Part shown: one piece after another, positions 25,930 through 35,320 of the stretch
How the letters are laid out: the number at the start of each line of letters is the position of its first letter
Numbering within the stretch: the stretch's first letter is position 1
Assembly: GCA_947038175.1 (NCBI GenBank)
Contig: CAMQVJ010000005.1
Span: 1-54,827 of the forward strand
Direction: 5' to 3'
Source: an uncultured Desulfovibrio sp.
GTDB lineage: Bacteria > Desulfobacterota > Desulfovibrionia > Desulfovibrionales > Desulfovibrionaceae
DNA length: 54,827 bases
Notes under the pieces: model-generated
What the model was told of the DNA's origin: nothing
Seen by the model: the letters and a program-made list of their open reading frames with translations, nothing else
Databases searched by the model: none
Translations under genes and position numbers: made by a program

Positions 25930-26845
25930 AGCACATCGTTGTGGTTGGGTTGTCCTTATGGGGCCACCGAACGCAGGAAAATCTACTCTTACTAACGCAC
26001 TTATCGGACAAAAAGTAAGTATCGTTACCAGCAAACCGCAAACAACACGAGATCGTATCGTTGGAATTTGCTCAAATGAAAATTCGCAAATCATTTTCAT
26101 GGACACACCAGGTCTTCACCATGACCGTAACCAAATGCGTGGCCCTTTAGGCAAGCAAATGCTACAAGCAGCATGGCAAAGTCTTTCACACGCCCATGCC
26201 ATCATGATGGTTTTAGATGCAGACCTCTATATCCGCCGACCAGAATTTTTGGATAGAGATATTATGGCGCTTCGCAGTGCTTTTCATGAAGAAGAGCGCC
26301 CTGTTTTTGTTGTCGTCAATAAAGTCGATCTTTTTAGCGATAAATCTAAGATGCTCCCACTTTTGGAAAAACTCTCCACAGAGCTACCAAAAGCGAATAT
26401 TTTCCCCATGTCTGCTGTCAAAAAAGACGGGCTTATTGAGCTCAAGAAATTGCTTCTTGACGCTATGCCAGAAGCAGAAGCCCAGTTCCCTAAGGATCAA
26501 CTTTCCACAGCTCCCACTCGTTTTCTTTGTGCGGAAATTATACGTGAAAAACTTTTTGAGCATTTACGCCAAGAAGTTCCGTATACAACCGCTGTTGACG
26601 TTGAAGCATGGGAAGAAATACCTGAAAAAAATCAGACTATTATCAATGCTGTCATTTATGTCGCACGTGCTCAGCACAAAGCAATGGTTATTGGACGTGC
26701 GGGTGCTACTATCAAAGAAATTGGCACACAAGCACGTGTAGATATTCGCAAACTTGTAGGTGGAAAAGTCCACTTAGAACTTTGGGTAAAAATCAAAGAA
26801 AACTGGCTTGAAGAAATTAATACCTATCGAGAAAGTGATATCTAA
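25922..26845 (+). CDS. era: GTPase Era
   Basis: Essential GTPase of 30S ribosome assembly that binds the 3' end of 16S rRNA. The G domain has G1 [12 protein letters not shown] (about 13-24), the switch [10 protein letters not shown]3 DTPGLHH (about 61-67), G4 NKVD (near 137-140) and G5 SAVKKDG. The C-terminal KH domain (about 205-300) has [28 protein letters not shown], whose GxxG loop is VIGRAG. The length of 307 residues is usual. It overlaps ybeY and is followed one base after its stop by yggS. Confidence 0.98.
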   Translation: MAKAHRCGWVVLMGPPNAGKSTLTNALIGQKVSIVTSKPQTTRDRIVGICSNENSQIIFMDTPGLHHDRNQMRGPLGKQMLQAAWQSLSHAHAIMMVLDADLYIRRPEFLDRDIMALRSAFHEEERPVFVVVNKVDLFSDKSKMLPLLEKLSTELPKANIFPMSAVKKDGLIELKKLLLDAMPEAEAQFPKDQLSTAPTRFLCAEIIREKLFEHLRQEVPYTTAVDVEAWEEIPEKNQTIINAVIYVARAQHKAMVIGRAGATIKEIGTQARVDIRKLVGGKVHLELWVKIKENWLEEINTYRESDI

Positions 26846-26846
26846 A

Positions 26847-27539
26847 GTGAGTGATTTATTGGAACGATACACGAAGGTATGCGAAGAAATACGCATTGCC
26901 TGTAAAGCGAACACGTTGGATGAAAACAGCGTGAGTCTTATCGCCGTATCAAAATTCCACCCCATTGAATCCATAGAAAAAATTGCCTCCTACGGGCAAA
27001 AAGATTTCGGGGAAAATTACATACAAGAAGCGCTTGCTAAAATAGAACAGATGCCAAACCTAAATTGGCACGCCATAGGTCCTATTCAAAGTAAAAAAAC
27101 AAAAGATATTGTTGGTAAATTCACTCTCTTGCATACCTTGGCAACCGAATCTTTCCAAAAGGAATTAGAAAAACGAGTGCCAAGCGATGCGCCGCAAGAG
27201 GTTTTGCTACAAATAAATATTGGCAAAGAAGACCAAAAGGCGGGCATTCTTCCCGAACAAGCCCTACCCTTTCTGGAAAAAACTCTTTTAGCAAAGAATA
27301 TCAGAGTAACAGGGCTTATGTGTCTTCCGCCTCTGCATGAAGACCCTGAAGTAACACGCCCTTATTTTATTCAAATGCGCCAATTACGTGATAATTTGGA
27401 AAAAGAACTACGAATAAAATTGCCACAGCTTTCTATGGGAATGAGTGGAGATTTTAAAGTCGCAATTGCAGAGGGCGCGACTATTATAAGAGTTGGGACA
27501 GATATTTTTGGGTCACGTCCCAATCCTCCCACTCATTAA
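26847..27539 (+). CDS. PLP-binding protein YggS (PLP homeostasis factor)
   Basis: Single-domain PLP-binding protein of the YggS/PROSC (PipY, PLPBP) family; it buffers PLP and affects amino-acid homeostasis. Motifs: the PLP lysine in LIAVSKFHP (near residue 32), FGENYIQEALAKIE, NWHAIGPIQSKKTKDIV, the MCLPP loop, and LSMGMSGDFKVAIAEGATIIRVGTDIFG, which binds the phosphate. The frame reaches back into era with a TTG at 26808. The GTG at 26847, one base after the era stop and with GAGAAAG upstream, fits better; a GTG at 26835 is another possibility. A terminator follows at 27580. Confidence 0.94.
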   Translation: MSDLLERYTKVCEEIRIACKANTLDENSVSLIAVSKFHPIESIEKIASYGQKDFGENYIQEALAKIEQMPNLNWHAIGPIQSKKTKDIVGKFTLLHTLATESFQKELEKRVPSDAPQEVLLQINIGKEDQKAGILPEQALPFLEKTLLAKNIRVTGLMCLPPLHEDPEVTRPYFIQMRQLRDNLEKELRIKLPQLSMGMSGDFKVAIAEGATIIRVGTDIFGSRPNPPTH

Positions 27540-27579
27540 CTTTGAAGAGCAAAAACCTATTTTGCTTGCAGAAAATAAA

Positions 27580-27618
27580 ATAAAACACAAGAAAACTTTT
27601 GCTTTTTTTGTGTTTTTT
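27580..27618 (+). terminator. Probable intrinsic terminator after yggS
   Basis: AAAACACAA and TTGTGTTTT arms enclose an AT-rich loop and are followed by TTTTG. It separates the RNA-maturation cluster from the flagellar cluster. The 140 bases between it and fliL must hold the flagellar promoter. Confidence 0.65.
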
Positions 27619-27758
27619 GTATATATTTCTTTAAGTTAAATTATGAAGCTTCCGTATAGTGTTTTCTATAATGAGCATGCATAGTCTAAGAATTGTTTTT
27701 GATTTTTGCCACATATATGTACTATTATAAAAATTCACCTACTTTTTGAGGTTATACC

Positions 27759-28334
27759 ATGTCAAATGCGCAAGCACCTGAAGTTCCAGTAAAAAAAAGC
27801 AAACTTAAGCTCATAATTATTATCTTAATTCTGTTACTCTTGATACTCGGCGGAGCGGGCGCTTTTTGGTGGTTTCAATTTGGTAGCCCTGTAGAAGTAG
27901 CCACACCTCCAACCGCAGCCGCCACAACAACTGACGGCGAAGCAACAGACCCAGCCACTGCTACAGCAGAAACTGCTAACGCAGATAAAAAAGATGGGAC
28001 TACTCCCGCAGAACCTGCAAAACCAAAAACAGTTATAAATCTGGTCAATATCCCTACAGTAACTGTTAATTTAGCCGATACAAATCCTATACGATACCTG
28101 AAAGTTGGAATGGATGTTGAGGTGAACACCGCTTCCGCCATTACAGCCCTCAATAGCCAATTGGCAAAAATAAGAGACGCTGTCATTATTATTCTTTCTG
28201 GTAAAACATACAATGAACTTGCAACCACAGCAGGAAAGTTGAAAATTAAAAATGAGATTGCCACACGGCTTAATCAAATTTTAGGCGCACCAAGAGTTAT
28301 ACAAATTTATTTCACAGATTTTGTTGTTCAATAA
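27759..28334 (+). CDS. fliL: Flagellar basal body-associated protein FliL
   Basis: Single-pass inner membrane protein around the flagellar stator, needed for full torque. The 191 residues comprise a short basic N-terminus, one membrane helix (LIIIILILLLLILGGAGAFWW, about 18-40), an Ala/Thr/Asp-rich linker (46-88, low complexity), and a C-terminal periplasmic domain with NIPTVTVNLADTNPIRYLKVGMDVEV and a final IYFTDFVVQ, which are typical of the family. It heads the fliL-fliN-fliO-fliP-fliQ string; the flagellum is presumably functional. Confidence 0.95.
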   Translation: MSNAQAPEVPVKKSKLKLIIIILILLLLILGGAGAFWWFQFGSPVEVATPPTAAATTTDGEATDPATATAETANADKKDGTTPAEPAKPKTVINLVNIPTVTVNLADTNPIRYLKVGMDVEVNTASAITALNSQLAKIRDAVIIILSGKTYNELATTAGKLKIKNEIATRLNQILGAPRVIQIYFTDFVVQ

Positions 28335-28345
28335 AAGGATATGCC

Positions 28346-28894
28346 ATGAGCCAAGACGATACAGAAATGTCAGAAGACGAAAGATTAGCAGCTGAATGGG
28401 CGGCAAGTCTTGAGGCTGATACCTACGACAATCAAGAAGTCGATGATGCCAATTTTGGTGAAAACGCACCTGAATCTGATGATGCGAAACTTGCCGACGA
28501 ATGGGCATCTGCTCTTGCGGAAGATGAACAAACTGAAGTTGTTACAAAACGTAAACAGCTCTCCGCAGAGGTTCTAGAACCACAGTACAAGAACTTAACC
28601 GAAGCGGCTAAAGTTGGCCCGCAAGATGGTCAAAAAAGAGAATTAGATTTCATTCTTGATATCCCTCTTGACGTTTCAGCGGAACTTGGGCGCACGCGCC
28701 TGCTCATTAAAGACTTGCTCCAATTAGGACAAGGTTCTGTTGTTGAGCTCAATAAACTTGCGGGCGAACCACTTGAAGTTTTTGTTAATGGCAAGTTAGT
28801 TGCTCGTGGTGAAGCGGTTGTGGTCAACGAAAAATTTGGTGTGCGTTTAACGGACATTATTAGTCCTATCGAGCGCATTACTCAAATCAGTTAA
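28346..28894 (+). CDS. fliN: Flagellar motor switch protein FliN
   Basis: C-ring protein that sets rotation direction with FliM and FliG. The C-terminal SpoA domain (about 95-180) is clear: ILDIPLDVSAELGRTRLLIKDLLQLGQGSVVELNKLAGEPLEVFVNGKLVARGEAVVVNEKFGVRLTDIIS in this order, with the LGQGSVVEL and GEAVVV motifs. The first 90 residues are acidic and contain a near-duplicate: AAEWAASLEAD and ADEWASALAED (residues 12-22 and 48-60). This N-terminal extension is long relative to E. coli FliN (137 residues). It starts 11 bases after fliL. Confidence 0.96.
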   Translation: MSQDDTEMSEDERLAAEWAASLEADTYDNQEVDDANFGENAPESDDAKLADEWASALAEDEQTEVVTKRKQLSAEVLEPQYKNLTEAAKVGPQDGQKRELDFILDIPLDVSAELGRTRLLIKDLLQLGQGSVVELNKLAGEPLEVFVNGKLVARGEAVVVNEKFGVRLTDIISPIERITQIS

Positions 28895-28946
28895 TATTTC
28901 CAAAATAATATAGGTAACCAATCCATACACTGCAAAAAGATACATC

Positions 28947-29639
28947 ATGAACAATAATCAAAACGCTGCTATGCTGACAATACCGAAGAATGCACCTAAA
29001 GCCTCTATATCAAAAACAATTCTGCGCACGCTCACATGTTTTTTTCTTTCTTCTTTCCTTGTAGTTGGAATATCTTTTACCTATGCTTTGGCAGAAGAGA
29101 AGGCGGATTCAAATTCCATCGAAGAAAGCACGGGCGCTGACAAGGCGCAAAGCACAACACAACTCACAATTCCCAAGCAAGAAAGCACTGAAGCTGACAA
29201 AGACCAGATGTCCCAATCTTCTTCAGAAAATTTGAAGGACGCAAATGAATTTGAAGATATAAAGTCAAGCGATGCTTTTGGATGGAGAAAGTATTTCCAA
29301 GCAGTTGGCACCATGCTTTTTCTTCTTCTTGTTCTTTGGTATGTATTAAAGATAGTACGTAAATACGGCAATGGGCGATTTCTACCTGCTCAAAAACTTC
29401 TCCCAAAAGACTCGATGTATATTGAGGGTCAATTATCCTTAGGGCCCAATAAATGTATCACCATTGTAAAGGTACTCGACAAACGCCTTGTTATTGGTGT
29501 CACGGAAAAAAATATAACTTTGTTAACAGAAATGGTGGATAATGAAGAGTTTAACCTTACAAAAAGCTTTCAAGAACATATGCAGGCAACAACACAGAAT
29601 ACTTCCACTCCTGCTGGCGATTCTTCTCCTACCAAATAA
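28947..29639 (+). CDS. fliO: Flagellar biosynthetic protein FliO-like
   Basis: Assembly factor for the FliP pore of the flagellar export gate. The protein has an N-terminal membrane segment (about 30-50: LTCFFLSSFLVVGISFTYAL), a periplasmic Ser/Glu/Asp-rich stretch, a second membrane helix (VGTMLFLLLVLWYVLKIV, about 115-133) and the cytosolic domain ending in LGPNKCITIVKVLDKRLVIGVTEKNITLLTEM, which matches the FliO core. It is 230 residues. It overlaps fliP by 98 bases if fliP starts at its first ATG. The last 20 residues are Thr/Ser-rich and poorly conserved. Confidence 0.9.
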   Translation: MNNNQNAAMLTIPKNAPKASISKTILRTLTCFFLSSFLVVGISFTYALAEEKADSNSIEESTGADKAQSTTQLTIPKQESTEADKDQMSQSSSENLKDANEFEDIKSSDAFGWRKYFQAVGTMLFLLLVLWYVLKIVRKYGNGRFLPAQKLLPKDSMYIEGQLSLGPNKCITIVKVLDKRLVIGVTEKNITLLTEMVDNEEFNLTKSFQEHMQATTQNTSTPAGDSSPTK

Positions 29640-30330
29640 CGTTTTTGCCAATGTTCCCTCTTTTACGATGTCCTTGTCAGGTGGCGAGGTTGCGCCTTCT
29701 AGTGTTTCCTTAAGCTTAGAAATTCTTTTCCTCTTTACGATTTTAAGTCTTGCACCTGCTATCGCCATGACAGTGACAAGTTTCACCCGTATCATTATTG
29801 TTTTTCACTTTTTGCGCCAAGCTATGGGTATTCAACAAATCCCCCCTACGCAAATCCTTGCAAGTCTTGCCATATTTATGAGCGTTGTTATTATGTTTCC
29901 CGTTGGGCAAGATATTAATCAAAACGCCGTACAGCCCTATATTCAAGAGCGTATTGGTTTTGAAGAAGCACTCACCAGAGCACAACTTCCCTTGCGAGCT
30001 TTCATGTTTAGACATACGAGAGAAAAAGATATTTCCCTTTTTTATTCCATAGCACAGATGGACTCCCCACAGAATAAAGATGAAGTTCCAACAATTATGC
30101 TGGCTGCCGCCTTTGTAATTAGTGAATTTAAAACGGCATTTAGTATTGGTTTTTTAATTTATATTCCTTTTCTTATTGTGGATATGGTGGTCTCTAGTAT
30201 TTTGCTTGCCATGGGTATGATGATGCTACCGCCTATGATGGTTTCCATGCCGTTTAAACTGCTTTTATTTGTTATTGTTGATGGTTGGAATCTTCTTATA
30301 GGTTCACTCGTTAACAGCTTTTTATTTTGA
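29542..30330 (+). CDS. fliP: Flagellar export gate protein FliP
   Basis: Pore-forming core subunit of the flagellar type III export gate. A cleavable signal sequence is present (basic stretch, then ILPLLLAILLLPNNVFA, cleavage near residue 36). Then come the family blocks APAIAMTVTSFTRIIIVFHFLRQAMG, TQILASLAIFMSVVIMFPV, VPTIMLAAAFVISEFKTAF and VDMVVSSILLAMGMMMLPPMMVSMPFKLLLFVIVDGW. The length of 262 residues is normal. The ATG at 29542 lies 98 bases inside fliO and has GGTGG just before it; no other in-frame ATG occurs before the mature domain. Confidence 0.97.
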   Translation: MKSLTLQKAFKNICRQQHRILPLLLAILLLPNNVFANVPSFTMSLSGGEVAPSSVSLSLEILFLFTILSLAPAIAMTVTSFTRIIIVFHFLRQAMGIQQIPPTQILASLAIFMSVVIMFPVGQDINQNAVQPYIQERIGFEEALTRAQLPLRAFMFRHTREKDISLFYSIAQMDSPQNKDEVPTIMLAAAFVISEFKTAFSIGFLIYIPFLIVDMVVSSILLAMGMMMLPPMMVSMPFKLLLFVIVDGWNLLIGSLVNSFLF

Positions 30331-30370
30331 AAATTAACTATTAAAAGAGCATTTCTGTTTAGGAAGTATT

Positions 30371-30640
30371 ATGAGCCCAGAATTTATTATTGGATTTATG
30401 CGTAGTGCTATTGAGCTTACCCTATCTATATCGCTCCCTATTTTACTTGTGGGTCTCATGGTTGGTGTTATCGTCAGTATCATTCAAGCAGCCACCCAAA
30501 TCCAAGAAACAACACTGACTTTTATTCCAAAACTTGTTGCAATTTTCATGGTACTACTTCTTACATTTCCATGGATTATGGAGCGTTTATCTACATTTAC
30601 GACAGACTTACTTCTTAATATTCCAAATTACGTTCGTTAG
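30371..30640 (+). CDS. fliQ: Flagellar export gate protein FliQ
   Basis: An 89-residue, two-helix membrane subunit that packs around the FliP-FliR core of the export gate. Both helices are clear (FMRSAIELTLSISLPILLVGLMVGVIVSIIQ and TFIPKLVAIFMVLLLTFPWIMERL), joined by the conserved AATQIQETTLTF loop. The GGAAG upstream of the ATG serves as a ribosome site. fliR does not follow; selB does, so the flagellar string is broken here. Confidence 0.97.
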   Translation: MSPEFIIGFMRSAIELTLSISLPILLVGLMVGVIVSIIQAATQIQETTLTFIPKLVAIFMVLLLTFPWIMERLSTFTTDLLLNIPNYVR

Positions 30641-30658
30641 AATAAGAGGTTTCAGTAT

Positions 30659-32605
30659 ATGGCACTCGTAATGGGAACAGCAGGTCATATTGACCACGGA
30701 AAAACATCACTCATTCGTGCTTTAACGGGTATCAATTGTGATAGACTCGAAGAAGAAAAAAAACGGGGCATAACCATTGAACTTGGTTTTGCTTTTTTTG
30801 ATTTGCCTGAAAACAATGGCGCAAAAGCCCGCATGGGTATTATCGACGTGCCAGGTCATGAGCGCTTTGTCCGTAACATGGTTGCTGGCGCAACGGGCAT
30901 TGATTTCGTACTTCTTGTCATTGCTGCCGATGAAGGTGTTATGCCACAAACAAGAGAACACCTTGAAATATGCTCCATCCTTAATATACAGCACGGCATT
31001 ATCGCTCTGACAAAAACAGATATGGTAGACGAGGAACTTCTTGAATTAGCTAAAGAAGATGTTCAAGATTTCGTCAAGGGTACTTTTTTAGAAGACGCTC
31101 CCATCTACCCTGTTTCCTCACAGACAAATCACGGTATTGACGCATTAAAAAATGCTATCGTTGCACAAAACAAAACCCTCATTCCCCGACGAAGGAATGA
31201 TTTATTTCGCCTTCCCGTGGATAGAATTTTCACATTAAAAGGGCATGGAACGCTCATTACAGGGACATTGCTCTCTGGTTCTACCCGTGTGGGTGATGAA
31301 ATTGAAATAATGCCTAAAGGGCATCGCTCCCGCATACGCTCCATTCAAAATCATGGAAACAGTGTCGAAAAAGCAGAAGCAGGACATCGAATTTCTATGA
31401 ATCTTACAGGGCTTGAAGTCTCTGATATTTCAAGGGGTGACGTCGCAAGCCTGCCAGATACCTTATTCACTTCAAAAAAATGGATTATATCCCTCACTTG
31501 TCTATCCTCAAGCCCACGAGCCTTACGCCATCGCCGAGAAATACATTTTCATCATGGGGCAAAAGATGTAATGGCACGGCTTTATTTATACGACAGAGAT
31601 AGAATAAACCCAGGTGAAACGGCTCTTTGCGAAGTTCGTTTTTCCGAAGCGCTTACTGGTGTTTTTGCGGATAAATGTGTTATTCGTGCTTTTTCTCCTT
31701 TGCAAACAGTTGCAGGAGGCACTGTTCTTATACCTTTGGAAGAAGTGCCTAAGAGAAGTCAAATAACGAAGGAATGGCAAGAAAAACTCCTTGCTCTACC
31801 GCACGCTTTTTTAGAAAAAGACCCACAAGAAGCGTTATTTACGCAAATATATTTTGGACACCCCACAGGTATCGAGCAAAAAAAACTTGCAGTGTTAACC
31901 AATCTTGACGAAAAACAACTCGACAAGACTCTTCAAGCACTCACAGCCAAAAAGCGCATAAGCTTTTACGATAAAGAAAAAAAAATATTCATCGCATCAG
32001 AGTATATTGATGCTTTAGGTCAAAATATTCTTGACCTATTAAAACAGTACCACGTAAGTGAACCGTTAAAAGAATGTATGCCAAAGGCTGCCCTTCTTTC
32101 TTCACAAAAATCACCTAAACTTGCCCACTTTATTCTTGAAAAGCTTATCAAACAAAATCAAGTTATTGTAGAGGAAAATGGGGTGCGCCTTAAAGACCAT
32201 ACCATTTCTTTGAAGGAAAGCGAGCATAGCTTAAAAAACTCCATAGAAAAGTCCTTTCTTAAAGATACGCAAAACCCTCCCCTACTCAAAGAACTTCTAG
32301 AGCAACATAATTGCACACAAAAAGAACTTCTACCCGTACTACTGCTACTTATTCAAGAGAATAAAGTGATAAAAATCATGGACGGAATGTATTTCAATGC
32401 GGAATGCATTCATGCCATGAAAGCAGCTCTTGTGGAATTTTTCTCGAAAAATAAGGACATGACCCCAACAGATTTTAAAGTAATATCACAAGGGCTGACG
32501 AGAAAATACTCCATCCCCGTCCTTGAATATTTTGACAAAGAACGCATAACCATACGGGTTGGTGATGCAAGGCAATTGCGTGACACAAGCCTGCTCAAAA
32601 CCTAA
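30659..32605 (+). CDS. selB: Selenocysteine-specific elongation factor SelB
   Basis: Delivers Sec-tRNA to UGA codons next to a SECIS hairpin. The G domain has G1 GHIDHGKTSLIRALTG (about 9-24), the switch RGITIELGFAF, G3 DVPGHERFVRNM, and G4 TKTDMVDE. Beta-barrel domains II and III follow (about 175-340). The C-terminal part (about 385-648) has four winged-helix repeats that bind the SECIS. The 648-residue length is normal. It implies that the organism makes selenoproteins (formate dehydrogenase and [NiFeSe] hydrogenase are usual in this group), but none is evident in this window. AGAGG lies before the ATG. Confidence 0.97.
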   Translation: MALVMGTAGHIDHGKTSLIRALTGINCDRLEEEKKRGITIELGFAFFDLPENNGAKARMGIIDVPGHERFVRNMVAGATGIDFVLLVIAADEGVMPQTREHLEICSILNIQHGIIALTKTDMVDEELLELAKEDVQDFVKGTFLEDAPIYPVSSQTNHGIDALKNAIVAQNKTLIPRRRNDLFRLPVDRIFTLKGHGTLITGTLLSGSTRVGDEIEIMPKGHRSRIRSIQNHGNSVEKAEAGHRISMNLTGLEVSDISRGDVASLPDTLFTSKKWIISLTCLSSSPRALRHRREIHFHHGAKDVMARLYLYDRDRINPGETALCEVRFSEALTGVFADKCVIRAFSPLQTVAGGTVLIPLEEVPKRSQITKEWQEKLLALPHAFLEKDPQEALFTQIYFGHPTGIEQKKLAVLTNLDEKQLDKTLQALTAKKRISFYDKEKKIFIASEYIDALGQNILDLLKQYHVSEPLKECMPKAALLSSQKSPKLAHFILEKLIKQNQVIVEENGVRLKDHTISLKESEHSLKNSIEKSFLKDTQNPPLLKELLEQHNCTQKELLPVLLLLIQENKVIKIMDGMYFNAECIHAMKAALVEFFSKNKDMTPTDFKVISQGLTRKYSIPVLEYFDKERITIRVGDARQLRDTSLLKT

Positions 32606-32611
32606 GAGTCT

Positions 32612-32819
32612 GCGAACCACGTTATTCCAATTTCCCCTTTTCTTTTTTGGGGGGGGGATTTGAACTCCCGTTTGGCTCTCTATTTGCGTATTTACTCATT
32701 ATTCGTAAACGCAAACGACCTTTGCTCGCCTCTGGTGGCACCCTGGCATGCTCCTAAAAAATAGACAAATCTAGTGTTTTGTAAATAAAGTTTACAAAAA
32801 ATACACAATGAGGTTTTTA
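32612..32819 (+). repeat. Modular intergenic repeat element (copy 2), ending at a gene start
   Basis: Fills the gap between selB and the exonuclease gene. Modules in order: CCACGTTATTCCAATTT (32617-32633); a T run into nine G (32649-32657) with ATTTGAACTCCC; TTGGCTCTCTATTTGCGTATT and the following TTCGTAAAC and CAAACGACCTTTG (32671-32723); a stem-loop GTGTTTTGTAAAT / GTTTACAAAAAATACAC (32774-32805); then ATGAGG. The last module supplies the ribosome-binding GAGG of the next gene. The palindromic CCAAAGGACAT module is absent here. Confidence 0.8.
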
Positions 32820-32821
32820 TT

Positions 32822-33373
32822 ATGCTTGAAAATTCACTCGACAACACATGCCTTGTGGGTATGGACTTTGAAACTGCCGATATGGGAAAAGACAGCGCCT
32901 GCGCCATTGGCATGGTAAAAATCAAAAATGGCACCATCACAGACACATTCTATTCTCCCATAAAGCCACCTCGAAGGCGTGTACTTTTCACCCATATTCA
33001 TGGGTTCACGTGGGAAATGCTTAAAAATAAGCCTACATTCGCCGAGCTTTGGGGTGATATTCATAATTTTTTAGAGAATGTAGACGGCATTATTGCACAT
33101 AATGCATCCTTTGACAGAGGCGTTTTTTATGGAACGAGCCAAATGTATGGTATCGATGCGCCCCTTTTTCCTTTTTATTGTACACTCAAAATGGCACGCC
33201 AAAACCTTCAACTCAAAAACAATAAATTGAGTGACGTTTGCTCTTCTTTGGGAATTGAACTTGATCATCATAATGCCATGTCTGACGCCCATGCAACTTC
33301 AAAAATATTTTTGCACTGTGCTAAGCAATCTTATAATTTACAAGCATGTAGACTTAAGGAATTAAAAAGATAA
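32822..33373 (+). CDS. DnaQ-like 3'-5' exonuclease (DEDDh)
   Basis: A 183-residue single-domain exonuclease. Exo I is MDFETAD (near 14-20), Exo II HNASFDRG (near 98-105) and Exo III has HNAMSDAHAT, whose His and Asp complete the DEDDh set. The layout resembles stand-alone DNA polymerase III epsilon-like or Orn/DnaQ proteins used in repair. Its exact role is not visible. The start codon has GAGG nine bases upstream, contributed by the adjoining repeat element. A good terminator follows at 33380. Confidence 0.9.
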   Translation: MLENSLDNTCLVGMDFETADMGKDSACAIGMVKIKNGTITDTFYSPIKPPRRRVLFTHIHGFTWEMLKNKPTFAELWGDIHNFLENVDGIIAHNASFDRGVFYGTSQMYGIDAPLFPFYCTLKMARQNLQLKNNKLSDVCSSLGIELDHHNAMSDAHATSKIFLHCAKQSYNLQACRLKELKR

Positions 33374-33379
33374 TAAAAA

Positions 33380-33418
33380 TCCCTTTGCATACAAATTACG
33401 TGTGCAAAGGGGTTTTTC
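33380..33418 (+). terminator. Intrinsic terminator after the exonuclease gene
   Basis: CCCTTTGCA and TGCAAAGGG arms enclose about 14 bases and are followed by GTTTTT. The gene that follows runs in the opposite direction, so the hairpin may serve both, but the T run is better on the plus strand. Confidence 0.85.
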
Positions 33419-33443
33419 TTCAAAAATTTTATACCAAGGTCCC

Positions 33444-34193
<750 letters not shown>

Positions 34194-34486
34194 ATTTTTC
34201 TAATCTTATATATTTTTTTTCATTTTCCGATCACGTAATTTATTGCGCATCGCTTTAAATGGTTTTTCTAAATTTTGTATAATAGAGCAACCTTATTACA
34301 GTTTAAGATATTAAAAAAATCATTACTTAAATAATAACCTGATTTTATGTTATACTCCCTTAAAGTCAAACAAAATAGGATTGACGTTCGTTCTATATTT
34401 ATGGCACAACGGATATCAATGCTTTATAACTCCACGCATTCCCCGTAAAAAGAAAGAACAATCATTCCACAACAAAGGCACACACC
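34194..34486. other. AT-rich divergent intergenic region
   Basis: Nearly 300 bases with no gene. It contains possible promoter pieces, such as TATAAT at 34279-34284 with no good -35, and TTGACG at 34381 followed by AT-rich sequence. It should include the promoters of the histidinol phosphatase (+) and of the broken gene (-). No repeat or hairpin of note was seen. Confidence 0.5.
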
Positions 34487-35299
34487 ATGATTAGCACCGA
34501 TTTACATACGCACACATTGCACAGCCACGGTTCGAGCTCTGTTTTTGACATGTTCATGGCAGGACAGGCTAAAGGTCTAAAAATTCATGGATTTTCAGAG
34601 CATTCCCCTCGTCCTCTTGGTTACAATTTCACCAATGAATACAGAGAACATCTCACAAAATCCTTCCCAACATATGTAAAGGAAGTGCAAGAAATTGCAA
34701 AAACAGATGCGTGCCAAGTTTTGCTTGGTATGGAGCTTGATTGGATTGAGAATGAAGTTCCGTTCATGGAAAAATGCGCTCAATCCTACCCTTTTGACTA
34801 TCTTATCGCAGGCATTCATTTCATTGATACATGGGGTTTTGATGATAGACAAGAAGACTGGGATAAACTTTCTGAGCCTGAGAAATTCCATTTCTATACA
34901 GCCTATTATAAGACTATGATACATATGGCAAAATCGAATTTATTTAATATCCTTGCTCACCCTGATCTTATCAAAATATTCAGCGTAGATTCATTTCACG
35001 CATGGCTACCACATAATAAACCCCTTGTAAAAGAGGCTCTTATGGCAGTGAAAGAGGCGAATATGTGCATGGAGGTTTCCAGCGCTGGCCTTAGAAAACC
35101 CTGCGCAGAAATATATCCTTGCCGCTCTATTATGGAAATTGCAAAAGAAATTAATATTCCCATTAGTTTTGCCTCTGACGGTCATTGCGTGAACACCATA
35201 GGCTTTAATTTTGAGGCACTCGCCACATATGCGAAGGAATACGGATATTCTGAAAGTGTCTATTTTGTGAAAAAAGAAATGCACCACGTCTCCTTTTAA
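34487..35299 (+). CDS. PHP-family histidinol-phosphatase
   Basis: A 270-residue PHP-domain hydrolase of the HisK/HisJ type, which dephosphorylates histidinol phosphate in histidine synthesis. Metal-binding motifs: DLHTHTLHSHGS (residues 5-16), FSEHSPRPLG, GMELDWIENE, AGIHFIDTWGFDD, NILAHPDLIK and SFASDGH, which give the expected His/Asp/Glu set of a trinuclear centre. With hisI and hisG 15 kb away, this supports a complete, scattered histidine pathway, though some PHP proteins act on other phosphates. AAAGG precedes the ATG. Confidence 0.88.
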   Translation: MISTDLHTHTLHSHGSSSVFDMFMAGQAKGLKIHGFSEHSPRPLGYNFTNEYREHLTKSFPTYVKEVQEIAKTDACQVLLGMELDWIENEVPFMEKCAQSYPFDYLIAGIHFIDTWGFDDRQEDWDKLSEPEKFHFYTAYYKTMIHMAKSNLFNILAHPDLIKIFSVDSFHAWLPHNKPLVKEALMAVKEANMCMEVSSAGLRKPCAEIYPCRSIMEIAKEINIPISFASDGHCVNTIGFNFEALATYAKEYGYSESVYFVKKEMHHVSF

Positions 35300-35320
35300 T
35301 TTCCTCCTATGGGGTGTATC

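Noticed and set aside
27631..27658. Sigma-28-like promoter (TTAAGTTA and TCCGTATA) before fliL
   Set aside because: Only partial agreement with the consensus and many AT-rich alternatives; not strong enough to list as a feature.
32649..32672. GGGATTTGAACTCCC read as a tRNA T-arm (minus strand)
   Set aside because: No acceptor, D or anticodon arms around it; the hairpin belongs to the repeat family and matches the copy at 19932.
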